From NCBI GenBank assembly GCA_013397435.1, contig VZRG01000273.1, forward strand, positions 1 through 64,000: a DNA stretch of 64,000 nt. The letters are read 5' to 3'. Position 1 is the first letter of the stretch. Each line of letters opens with the position of its first letter. This stretch comes from Erythrocercus mccallii (lineage: Eukaryota; Chordata; Aves; Passeriformes; Dicruridae). This document shows, piece after piece, positions 1-10,074 of the stretch. The position numbers and the translations under genes are program-made. The notes under the pieces were generated by a model. The model did not search any database and was not told where the DNA came from. It saw only the letters and a program-made list of their open reading frames with translations.

Positions 1-339
1 CAAATTCTCATTGACTTCCACTTCCAGTCAGGATCAGGACCTTAATTTAATTAATTAGGGGTTTTAATTCCTTAGTTAAATTTGAAACACGCATCTTGGT
101 GTTTTCTGAAAGTAGCAGATATTTCTTAAGTAATTAAGTTTACTCTCCCATTTTTTAACTTATCTTTGCAAGTTGTGTGTTGCACACATTTGTGTTTGTA
201 TTTTATGTAATTAGTTTTAAAGAGATTTAATTTTTTTTATGCGTAGAATGTACACAATGGCTTTTCCATGCTCTGACTATTTAAAAAAATGAGAAAGTGT
301 ATGTAATTAGAGTGTATGTCACCTTCTTCCTCAGCATTA
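1..339. other. Unique AT-rich noncoding sequence
   Basis: I see no gene, RNA or recognisable transposon here. The sequence is AT-rich with several TAAT and TTAATTAA-like words near the start. The short frames on the minus strand that run into the following GATA repeat owe their length to it and are not genes. Confidence 0.6.
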
Positions 340-370
340 CAAGTAGATAGACAGACAGAAAGACAGATGT

Positions 371-417
<47 letters not shown>
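340..417. repeat. GATA tetranucleotide microsatellite
   Basis: Eleven uninterrupted GATA units fill 374-417. A degenerate lead-in of TAGATAGACAGACAGAAAGACAG type fills about 340-373, so the pure tract probably grew out of an older GATA/GACA-like stretch. The minus-strand translation is a Leu-Ser-Ile-Tyr repeat, which is a by-product of the tetramer. The number of units is likely to vary between individuals. Confidence 0.95.
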
Positions 418-419
<2 letters not shown>

Positions 420-2199
420 GTATGGTAATAGCATTTTGAGGTGCTAATATGGAAGCAGTGTTGTGGTAGATGTTGTTGAAAATACATATTTTAATATGAC
501 CACAATGTTTAACATATGATCAAAATAATCATGTTCATTAAATGCCACCTATCTCTTGTTAAATTATACTTTAACTATACCTGTAACTCATTTCAAAAGA
601 ATATGTTGATATTAAAGATGGGGAAAAGGGTACAACAGGCCATTTATGGTATTTTAAGCCTCAGTCTTCATTAGATGTTACTCTGCTGCTTTGTTGTAGC
701 TAATTAACTTGTATGTTGAAACCTTTAGAATGATTTGATACAGGGAGATGTGGGAATACATCGTGCTGGGATTAACACATTTATATTGCTGTAGCTGTGT
801 GCCTGCTGTTTGGGTGCAGAGGGAGGTAACCATTTGCAAATTTAGCTGTATTAGGGTCATTTTCAAGTGGTATAAATTCTATTGCTGCCGATTTGAACAA
901 AATCTGCTTGATTTCAGTGGGAGATGTACATATAGTTTCTTGCTGCACATTCTAGTGCCAGATTCTGCCTTGAAAGTTTAATTTTTGAGAAGCTTTATAT
1001 GTTTTAGTTATTTTGTGATTGGGTGTATGTGAGGAGAAATAAAGAGGTTTCAAAATTCTGACATTATTAGAAAGTTGTGTTTTGAAACAAGATGTTTTAA
1101 CTTTGCTAATCAAAATGAAATTTTAAATATATCTGTGTTGTGCCCTCTGTTTCCCTCAAGATTTTGAATTTCCTTTTGGAAATTTAATTTTTAACTTTAT
1201 AGTTAAGCACTCAAAAAACTAGCTGACCATGCTGTACAAATTTTTCCTATTGTATTCTTTACACCATACAATACTATTCATAAGTCTGCAAAATATTATG
1301 TGTGTTAATTAATTAACTCTTCACAGAAAGCTTATCTTTATGAGGAAAAATGGCTCAAAACTGCTTTTTTCCCAAATTTTATGGGTAAAAAATGAAAATT
1401 GATTATAATCAATTGAAGAGCATAGGTGTGAACTTTCCCATGCTGAACACAAGTCAAGGAACATGGCTCAGGCATTTATGAGAAAAGGCATGACTGATGT
1501 GTTTCAGCATCAGTAGTACATCCATGAAGTAGCATGAACTTGAACCAGGAATGAATGACATCTTCTAGCACGTCATATTACATTTCTTTTTAATTACCTA
1601 AATGGCTTTATAATGCATTTAGTGTAATTCATAAAAACAAAGAAGCAATTTCTGTCCCAGGCCTTAGTCTAAGCTTGTAGTATTTATTTTAAGGCAGTTG
1701 CTATGATGTGTCATTCCCTTAAACCTTGGGAGAGAAATGGAATCACTAGAACTGTTTTGTACAAGCTGCAAAAGAGTTTCTGGAGAGAACTGACTTCTTG
1801 TCATTGTGAGCCAGCAATGGAAGAGAGCTGATGGTCCAGCCTAGGAGGTGAGGGCAGTATCCGCTTGCAAATTCCTATCCACATGTCAACACACCCTTAT
1901 GAGAGGTAAATCCTGAACTGCAGGAGTTTACTGTGGGCTTTTTTGTTCAAAGGTGAGATCAGATCCTATAATTTGTTAGGTTGTTGAGTCCACTACATGC
2001 CAAATGTAGATAGGCAACCTATAAAGGTGAATATCTTTATTGTAGAAATATGGTCTGAATTTAATATTCTATATCCATACACGTGGACCCTGTAGTTTTC
2101 TGTTGCAAGACAGATTTGATCTTTCTTTACAGTTGTAGTACATTGGAGTAGAGATACTTTTATTTTCACTTTGATATAGTACGATGAGTCATTTTTCAA
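418..2199. other. Unique AT-rich noncoding sequence, no feature seen
   Basis: About 1.8 kb of AT-rich, CpG-poor sequence. Frames of 60-77 codons occur on both strands but have no motif, no plausible splice context and no homology I recognise. I see no repeat family in it. Confidence 0.55.
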
Positions 2200-2800
2200 A
2201 CAATATGTTCAATCAGTCTTTTATTTATTATTTCCTTTTATGCTTAACAGATTGCCCATTCAAAATGGAAGAGCATGAGCACTGTCTCGTCAGTCACCTT
2301 GCTGTGAAGTTGCAATGTAGCAAATGGCTAATGTATGCATACATGTGGGCACTGTTTTAACCCACATTTCACACCGCCGTAATCGATTCGTTGGTTTTGA
2401 AGAACAAAACAAAAACAGCCACACTTGCCCAGCTGCAGCAGGCAAGAGTTGGGACATATGCTGGTGTGAAAGGAGGAGTAGGGCTGGACACCCCTGCCAA
2501 AAACATCAGAACAAAGGGAGTGCAATCGCCTTGGCAAGGCATGGGATGACTTAAGTACCCTATTGTATGAAATATGAATAGGTTGGCATTGTAAATTGCA
2601 GCATGGGGGGCTCCTCTACACCACCGATTAGCCACACAATCACCCAGATTACACGGGGAAACTGCTAAGGTAAATAAGGCCAGCCTTCTGCCACCTCCTC
2701 CGCAGGGCCAGGGCCAGGCTGCCCCAACCCTTCCCTGCTACTGGGAGCTGGAAGAGGCGGAGATGGAGGAGAAGGGGAGTGAAGATTCAGATAAGGCCTG
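2200..2800. promoter_or_regulatory. Candidate conserved noncoding block
   Basis: This block keeps several CpG dinucleotides in a CpG-poor neighbourhood, including ACCGCCGTAATCGATTCG at about 2373-2390, which contains the palindrome ATCGAT. It then passes into a GC-richer, purine-rich stretch (about 2690-2790) with GGGCCAGGGCC and GGAGATGGAGGAGAAGGGGAG. Retained CpG in bird intergenic DNA can mark constraint or low methylation. The overlapping frames (up to 88 codons, both strands) carry no recognisable domain. The regulatory reading is inference; unique sequence of higher GC is the alternative. Confidence 0.25.
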
Positions 2801-3326
2801 TGGATAGCAAAAAAAAAGGATTTCAAGAGCAAAGGTGTTAAAATGTCTTTCTGGTCAAGTGATGTACAGGCATTGTTCCCTGCTACCACACAATGTACAA
2901 GTAAATTGCTTTGTCAAAATGAGACCTTGTATCATCTCTGTTGTCTTTCTCCCCTCCCAGGTTAAGGGACATCCACTGGGTGATGATCACAAAGAGTGTG
3001 GCAGGAGCAATCTGTGTCCGTCCATCTTCACTCCCCTCCATAATCTTTTGCCCAGATTGTTTCTCCCCTCCCTCCTTACCATGCAGCTCTTAGAGCCATG
3101 GGTAACACTGTGAAAACCATCTTTATCCAACCCAGAGCAGCTCAAGGAGAGATTATTTCCCGATGCTGGAGTTTTAAGGTACATATAAACAGCTGGGATC
3201 TGAAATAAATATGTCAGCCTGAAATGAGACTCAATGTGTATGTGTTCACAGTATGAACTGTATAATGTGAAATGTGTGTGCATATGTTATGGATTTCAGG
3301 GTGTCCAGCAGTCCCACGTCTTACTC
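2801..3326. other. Unique noncoding sequence, nothing recognised
   Basis: Mixed-composition sequence between the GC-richer block and the first CR1. The 92- and 98-codon frames on opposite strands overlap each other and resemble no family I know. I see no exon with a convincing pair of splice sites. Confidence 0.5.
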
Positions 3327-4378
3327 AATCACTGAATCACAGAATTATAGAATATGCTGAGCTGGAAGAGATCCACAAGGATCATTGAATCCAGCTCCTG
3401 ACCTTGTATAGCACCATCCCCAAGAGTTACACCATGTGTCTGAGAGCATTGTCCAAAATATTCTTGAACTCTGTCAGGCTTGGTGCTGTGACCACTTCCG
3501 CAGGGAGCCTGTTGCAGTGCCCAACCACCCTCTGGGGGAAGAATCTTTTTCTAATATCCAACCTAACTCTTACCTGATACAGCTTCAGGCCATTCCCTTC
3601 AGTCCTGTCACAAGTAACCACAGAGAAGAGGTCAGTGTCTGCCCCTCCTCTTCCCCTCACAAGGAAGCTGTAACTGCAATGAGGTCTCTCCTCAGTCTCC
3701 TCTTCTTCAGGCTGAATAGACCAAGTGATCTCAGCTGCTCCTCATATGGCTTTGCCTCAAGGCCCTTCACCATCCTCATGGCCCTCCTTTGGATGCCCTC
3801 TCACAGCTTAATGTCTTTTTTATATTGTGGCACCCAAAACTGCCCCCAGCACTGGAGGTGAGGCTGCCCCAGCTCAGAGCAGAACAGGACAATCCCCTCC
3901 CTTGCCTGCCTGGCCATGCTGTGCCTGATGCCCCCAGGACACACTTGGCCCTCCTGGCTGCCAGGGCACTGCTGGCTCATGTTCAACTTGCCACTGACCA
4001 GGACCACCAGGGGCTCCTTTACAGCTTCTTCCCCAGTCTGTCTGTACATCCAGGGCTGTCCCATCTCAGGTGCAGAATCCAGCACTTTCCCTTGTTGAGC
4101 TTCATACAGTTGGGGATTATCCATCTCTAATTTTTCAGTCTCTCATCTCTGCCTTCAAGGGAGTTCAACAGTTCCTCCTAGTTTTGTATCCTCTGTGAAC
4201 TTGCTCAGTGTCCCTTCCAGTCCTGCACCCAAGTAGTTTATGAAGATGTTGAAGAGCACAGGGCCGAGGAAGAGGCCTTGTGGAACCCCACAAGTGACAG
4301 ATCCCCAGTCTGATGTCACCCCATTCACCATGACTCCTTGTGCCTGATCCGTGAGACAGTTGTTATACATGTAGACTT
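3327..4378 (-). mobile_element. CR1 LINE fragment, 5'-truncated, minus strand
   Basis: A CR1 (chicken repeat 1) non-LTR retrotransposon lies in reverse orientation. Its 3' end is on the left, where GAATCACA-GAATTATA-GAAT shows the 8-bp repeated tail of CR1. Three minus-strand frames keep pieces of ORF2. 4370-4155 holds the reverse-transcriptase core with GVPQG, GPVLFNIFIN and DTKLGG. 4124-3801 holds KLNMSQQC and the ending QFWVPQYKKDIKL. 3660-3427 is the C-terminus, including RLDIRKRFF and ALRHMV. The pieces are in different frames with stops between them, so the copy is dead. About 1.05 kb remains of a roughly 4.5-kb full element; the endonuclease domain and ORF1 are missing, as is usual for CR1. 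The plus-strand frame of 141 codons over 3436-3861 is its antisense shadow. Confidence 0.95.
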
Positions 4379-4509
4379 AAGTGGTCTCAAAAGTGAAGAT
4401 ATTTTTGTCTCAAAGAAGCTGTGTCTTACTCTAGTTCTCACTTGAAGAGGCTTCTAATGTTTGTATGTTTTGCAGCATCTTTTACAGCAGTAGTCTTCAT
4501 CTCTTTACC

Positions 4510-4872
4510 AGAATCATAGAATTGCTAAGTTGGAACAGATTACCAAGCCTACTGTTAACCCAGCACCACAGTGTTCATTACTAAACCATATCTCCGAGTG
4601 CCACATCCACACATCTTTCAAACACTTCCAAGGATGGTGATACCACCACTTGCCTGGGCAACCTGTTTCAGTGCCTGACCACCCCTTCACTGAAAAAAAA
4701 TGTCCATAATATCCAATCTAAGCCTCCCTTGGTGCAGCTTGAGGCCATTTCCCCTCATCCTGTTAACGGGTAACACATTTGTTACCTGAGAGAAGAGACC
4801 AGCACCCACCTTGCTACAACTTCCTTTTGTGTAGTTGTAGAGAGCAATAAGATTCCCCCTATCCTCCAAAGA
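4510..4872 (-). mobile_element. CR1 LINE 3' end, minus strand, second copy
   Basis: A shorter CR1 3' end in the same orientation as its neighbour, separated by about 130 bp of other sequence. The left end AGAATCATAGAATT is the CR1 tail repeat. The minus-strand frame 4869-4687 gives the ORF2 C-terminus with GNLIALYNYTKG, GLFSQVT, RGNGLKLHQGRLRLDI. Its sequence differs clearly from the copy at 3327-4378 (for example the Asn-Tyr-Thr-Lys-Gly segment), so it is probably another CR1 subfamily and an independent insertion, not a duplication. It is truncated and inactive. Confidence 0.93.
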
Positions 4873-5723
4873 ATTTAACTGGAGGTGCTGTGGGATTTCT
4901 CACCTCATTGCAAAGGTACTGTCAGTGTGTAAATGAAGACACAACATCCTTGGAGGGAGGAGCTTTTGCACCAGGAACTCTTTGACGCAAATGATGTTCC
5001 CAGCTGCAAGGCAATCAAAAAACATAGTGGCTCCCAAAGGAGACCACAGCTCCCTCGGTGTTTTTAGGGAAATTTTGGTGTCTATAAGTCACAGTTGCTC
5101 AGAAAGTATTTAAGTGGGTTAAATTGAGACCTGGTTTTCCCTAGAATGGAAAATAATCACTTTGAGAAAATAGCTGGAAACATTGTTTAAAACGAGGGGG
5201 AAGGGGAGGTTTGACTTTTGTGATTTTCTTTCTTTTTCATTTCAGGTGACCTACTAAGAAAATTCAGCACGAGTTTATGAATAGTTTGTCTTGTCCCAAA
5301 TTTGCATTCTTCCCTAAATAAAACATTCAGCTGGAAATTTTTGCCCAAGACTAACTTATCAGTTAATGGCAGAACAGATTAAGAAGGCTATTGAATGAGA
5401 ATGGTAACTCCTTGGTATTTAATGGACTTTTATTCATAAATAGGCAAATAGTGTTCTAGTTATGAAAATATTCACGGATCTTAATAGATCATAGAGAAAA
5501 AGCTGCAACTTCTACTTTTACTTTGATACACAGTTGGAAGGATAAAACAAATTTCATATCCTGACCCACTGTTACAGATATCAAACAATTGAAGTAGGAA
5601 GAAAAACCCCAAACCCAAAGTAAAAAAACACTCAGAACTTTAAAAAAAAATAAGTGAAGAACCATTTCTTTTAGCAGTGCATATTTAAAATCTTTAAATT
5701 TCTAAATGTTGGAGAAAACCCTC
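4873..5723. other. Unique noncoding sequence between CR1 and LTR
   Basis: AT-rich sequence with short A runs (around 5641-5651) and no identifiable repeat or gene. The last five bases, CCCTC at 5719-5723, are the left copy of the target-site duplication of the following LTR. Confidence 0.55.
5719..5723. repeat. Left target-site duplication CCCTC of the solo LTR
   Basis: CCCTC directly precedes the TG start of the LTR and matches the five bases directly after its CA end at 6365-6369. Five bases can match by chance, but the exact fit to the TG and CA boundaries makes a real integration duplication likely. Confidence 0.75.
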
Positions 5724-6364
5724 TGTCTTGGTTTAGGGCAAATTTGGGAGGAAACCTCTGAAGAGGTTCCTCTGGAATACAAACCCAAACGGCCCCTCCC
5801 CGCTGCCAGCCCGGGAAAAGGAACTTCCTTAGAGAAAAGTGGAAAAAACTATTTATTTAACAAAGATACTTACAGGTACAAAGAATGAATAATATGAAAC
5901 AATAAAATGAATAATGAAACAATAAAACCTCTTGCTGCTCTGAAGAGGGATGGCAAACTGAGAAAGTCCTTGCCGTGGTGTAGCTCAGTCTCTGTCCCAC
6001 CAGAGGTTCAGGCCCGGGGGGCCGCAGCTGAGAGCCCTCGGTGCTCCTCTGGGTTTTCAGTCCAGAGCAGATTTAAACAGTCTCAAGAAAAGGAAGAAAA
6101 AACCAGTCCAGGGAACTTCTCTGCCTCAGCTAGCTAAAACTAACTAAAAGCACAGGAGATCTCCGCCGCTGTCCCTGTCACCAGGAACACAGAGTCAGGA
6201 GTGAGGAATGCTGGGGGAGTCAGGCAGGTCTCTCAAAACAAACTCCGCGCTTCTTCTTTCCCTGGTTCACGCTCAGAATCAGTCTTAAATGTACAGAACT
6301 CAGTATACAGCACTAACAGAACAGACGACTGGGGATACAGGCATCATAACGTCACCCTACAACA
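5724..6364 (-). mobile_element. Solo endogenous-retrovirus LTR, complete, with target duplication
   Basis: The element starts TGTCTTGGTTTAGGGC and ends CCCTACAACA, giving the TG...CA ends of a retroviral LTR (TGT/ACA as inverted ends). It is flanked by CCCTC on both sides (5719-5723 and 6365-6369). At 641 bp it is a full LTR with no internal retroviral sequence next to it, so it is a solo LTR left by recombination between the two LTRs of a provirus. The start resembles LTR families I recall as abundant in songbird genomes. Orientation is inferred as minus: a minus-strand AATAAA at 5857-5852 lies about 130 bp before the 5724 end, as expected for a polyadenylation signal ahead of R/U5, and a weak TTTAAAT-type TATA element lies upstream of it near 6077-6071. 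A 5-bp duplication fits ERVL-like or some other ERVs better than the 6-bp pattern usual for ERVK. It also holds several CpGs (about 5990-6250). Confidence 0.85.
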
Positions 6365-6369
6365 CCCTC
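6365..6369. repeat. Right target-site duplication CCCTC of the solo LTR
   Basis: Partner of the CCCTC at 5719-5723; it follows the terminal CA of the LTR without a gap. Confidence 0.75.
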
Positions 6370-8040
6370 CAAAATATAATCTTACAAAATTTATTCCCTG
6401 ACCATCAAATAGAGTGCTTGTTGTACTTTGCCAGAAGTTCTGGGGACCGTGAGCTCCTTGCCCTTTCTGTGTTGCAAGCCAATTTGGCTAATTGCATCAT
6501 TTTGTATAATCTAAATGTCTCATATTTTTCACTTCATGCCATAATCTACTGAGTAGTGTGACTTTGTCTAGTTATATGGTATTTATGTTTCACTCAGGAT
6601 TGAGTTTGTACCTGTGTATATGCTTTGTACTGAAGGTGCAACCTCTCAGAGAATTTGTGTTTTTCTAATGCCGTGTTTCCTTACATTTTGGATTTTTAAA
6701 GACATCTTGAATGTATTGAACTTTATTGATGGTTTCTGGTGAAGTCAAATGAAAAGTGCCAGGTTTACAGCCGTTCTTTATTTGAAGACAATTTTTTCTT
6801 TCTGCATAGCTGTCTCTATTTGCAATCTCTGGATGTCTAGAGCTTTGGGTATGGGCACGTTTTGTTACATTTATCAAATTCAATTAGAACAGTTCAGTGG
6901 TATAAAAAGGTTTGTAAAAGCTTTATGTTGCCTAAAAATGGTGCAGTTTTTCATCACATCCCTAATTTTAATTTGATTTTGTGATGAAATTTTGCATGCA
7001 CTTCTGGTTTAACATATAACTCTACTGGTTATCCAAAGAGCTGCGCTGTTATTGGACATATAAGCTCAGTTCAGATCTTTCTGTTGTCTTAAAATCCAAT
7101 CCCTTACAGTATTGTTTTGACTGTTTGCCATGTTCCTGTGCTCAAGAAGAGCCTGACAAACCAACCATAGGTAGGTAGCATGCCAAATAATAGGAGAAAA
7201 ACTTCCTAGGCTTCTTTCCAGTGACCTGTTTGTTGTTTAGGATATGCAGAGATTATTGATTGAGCAGTGAGAAGGAAGGATGAATTGATCTGATAGTGAA
7301 ATCATGCATTTTTTGCTGAGCAGGGGATTTTTCTGATGGAGAAGGAACAAATTGACTTATTGGTTAATTGAAGGAGAGAATTGACTGGAAGAGGCAGCGA
7401 GAATGTGACAAATGTCAGCTGCAGAAAAGAAGGATTCTTAATATATGTATATATATGTATGCATAAACATTTATTTATTTCCTCATTTGTCTGCCTCTTA
7501 CTTAATGTGTAATAGAGATGGGCAGCTTTACTTCGACTTTTTTTGGCAAGGTGGGTAGGCAGACTTCGTGTGAAACTTTTTCTCTTTTTAAAGGTGACTG
7601 GAAATATTCCTTCATTGAAGTCTGCAAAAGTTTGTTGCAGCTGTTATTTTTCCTAAAGCTGTGCCCTCTGTTTCAGTTTAAGTCTGCCAGTGTATGTATA
7701 AATTTGTTTTCACCAGCTGCAGTTGCCTAATACTTGCCTGGGTTTTAATGCATGTTAGGTACCTAACTTCCATGGGAAAAGGTATGAATGAATGATTTTT
7801 TTTTCCTTTAAATAACCTTCCAGATTTCACTAGGCAACTCTCTGTATCGGTAGGACCAGAACTGCTCCTATAAGTACAGCCATTGGTCTTTCACCTTTTG
7901 AAGAGGGGACCGTGATTTGTTCTGTTTTGACGGTACAACAGTGTTCTTTCCTGTAATTAGGGCTTCTAAGTGCTACAGTAATTAAAAAAAAATAGTAAAA
8001 GTGACACCAACAACACTCATACTAGTAGTAATAAATAGTT
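6370..8040. other. Unique AT-rich noncoding sequence
   Basis: No gene or repeat family recognised. An alternating TATATGTATATATATGTATG stretch near 7442-7460 is the only low-complexity segment. Frames of 60-87 codons on both strands have no supporting motif. Confidence 0.5.
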
Positions 8041-8120
8041 ACATATTGGTGCCACACACATATTAATTAATCCAATGCTTAATTTAACTTCTAATTAATT
8101 TAGAATTAATTTCCTAATTT
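8041..8120. promoter_or_regulatory. Cluster of TAATTA homeodomain-type cores
   Basis: Within about 60 bp the words ATTAATTAAT (8062-8071), AATTAATT (8093-8100) and AATTAATT (8104-8111) occur, the last two separated only by TAG. TAATTA is the core bound by many homeodomain proteins, and paired cores 3 bp apart resemble the P3 site of paired-class homeodomains. In AT-rich DNA such words also arise by chance, so function is inference. Confidence 0.2.
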
Positions 8121-9918
8121 CTCTCTGAATGAGGTTGCCATAATCTTCATATGGTGCCTTTAGGAGACCAGAAGTGCTTTCATTCCCATTTTACAGGAAT
8201 AGCATTGAAGGCATCCAAAACTGCCTTCTGAGGACTCTTAAATCTTATAGTGTCATCAAAGAAATTTCTGTCCTCTGCTTGGGAAGACTGTGTTTGTAAG
8301 GGGTTAGGAAAGGAAACTATTCAGGAAACTTTCTGTGTTGTGGGGCAGCAAATGGCAGAGTGCCCAGGGATCAGTGTGGTTATTGGAGCTCTTGCAATGA
8401 TACCACCATGGGGATTGTGGGGAAACTAAAGGCTAGGGACTGATCTGACTTGTGAAGAAACTCTGTCTGTCCTCCTCTCTGTACCCTTCCAGACTGCTCA
8501 GATGTGCCATGGCCTTATTTTTATCATCACTAGGAAAGATTCTGCTGCATTTATGCAGGGATATTGTAGGAATGAGCTCTGTGAAGAAATAATAGTAGAG
8601 ATTTTAAACTCCCAAGAGGAGAAGGAAGGACCTTTAATTAGCAAATAATAGGTTTAGCCCATAAACTAATCACAAAAATAAAAAAAAGTCACCAGGCATT
8701 AGAAAGGAAAAGGATAAGGGAAAAGTGTTCAAACAGAAAAAGAATTCTTGTTTGTGTCTGGGACACTGCTTTATTTTGAAATATATTTGGTATTTTAAAA
8801 GATATAGGAACAACTTTACTTTCATCCCAGACAGTGACACTTAACACTTGCATGTTGTTGAAGCAACACCAGAGATAGGTAACTTGAGGAACAGGTGTTT
8901 GGGGAAGTTTTTGCAGCTGGAAAATATCTTCAAATTTGAATTCTTAATGGGAAACTTATAAGCACACCAGAGCTGAACAAATATTTCAGTGTGAATAATT
9001 TATGTGACAATAGTCCTCCTAATAGCAGGCTGCTGCATTTCTGTGGGAAGGCTAGCACTGTTTGACTGACAGAGGAGAGGTGTCACCATCACATGATAAT
9101 CCATGCTCTGTCTTGCACCAACTGGGATATCACCTTGAACTGAACCAATCCATCATCCTGCTAAAGAAAAGATAACAGCTGGCTCTTTCCATAAAACAAA
9201 ATAGTTTGATTGAAGGATGCTTTTCTCCATTTTCCTCCCTTATAACTTAGCAAGTTTTCCCTCATAGAAACTGGAACCTTAGAAAGTTTCCCGCAAAATC
9301 AAAAGCTTGCCCACAGATTGACTGTTAAATGTGCACGGTGCATTTGTCAGGGATGCTCTAAGTGGTACTGGAGCTGACAGAATACAAGCAGGAGCTGACA
9401 GCTTCATTCCAGTTTCAGCTGATTAAAGGCTGCAGGGGCCTGGGGGCCCCATCTCAGAAAGAGGACCTCTGCAAATTCACCAGAGCACTTCCAGGCTGCA
9501 CGTTTTGCATTGGCTCACTCAGAGTATGCCAGGTATTGCACTCAGTAATCAACCTCTGCCTCCAATTTTGGAGTGTTTGAGAACAGATAAAGAAGTTAAA
9601 ATTTTATTATGTGTGACAAATTAAAGTGTAAAATATAAAAATTGCATGAGTGTATTCATTTAGAGCCATTGTGGCTCCAAAGCATGACTTAAACCTTGAG
9701 GTGGGATCATCTCACAGCCTTCTCCCCATTCCCATACCTATTGTGCATATTGAGCTCTTGCAGGCTGAGCGTGCTGGCTGCCCAATTTGGGAGCTCTTCC
9801 CAAGGCCCTGTAGCAAAAGTGTTCAAGCATAACCAGAGATCCAGCAGGATCCAACCAGAACTATTAAAAAAAAAAGAAATTATCAAGATCAAAGAGTGCT
9901 TGGCACTGTCTAGAAACA
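8121..9918. other. Unique noncoding sequence, one GC-rich patch
   Basis: No gene recognised. A short GC-rich patch at about 9434-9450 contains GGGGCC-TGGG-GGCCCC, a 6-bp inverted repeat around four bases. The rest is AT-rich. I see no repeat family. Confidence 0.5.
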
Positions 9919-10074
9919 AGAGAACAGAGTTCCTGCTTTTCTAAATGTTTTCCTTTATAATTTCCAGCTCCTAGCAAGTGTGCAGTACACTGTTTGAACA
10001 TGAGAGAGAGATCACAGTTCCTGCTTTTCTGAATGCTTTCCTTTATAATTTCCAGCTCCTAGCAAGTGTGCAGT
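9919..10074. repeat. Two-copy tandem duplication, 88-bp period
   Basis: Copy 1 (9919-9986) and copy 2 (10007-10074) align over 68 bp without gaps. They share GTTCCTGCTTTTCT, then GTTTTCC versus GCTTTCC, then a long identical core ending in CCTAGCAAGTGTGCAGT. Over the core from 9929 there are only two differences, both transitions (A to G and T to C); the first ten bases are a little less alike. The 20 bp after copy 1 (9987-10006) have no match after copy 2, so the second copy is partial. High identity means a recent duplication. No known transposon end is visible. Confidence 0.9.

Noticed and set aside
3436..3861. 141-codon plus-strand frame
   Set aside because: It is the antisense of the CR1 ORF2 remnant, whose minus-strand reading explains the sequence.
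5990..6250. CpG cluster as a CpG island promoter
   Set aside because: It lies wholly within the solo LTR, which explains the CpGs.
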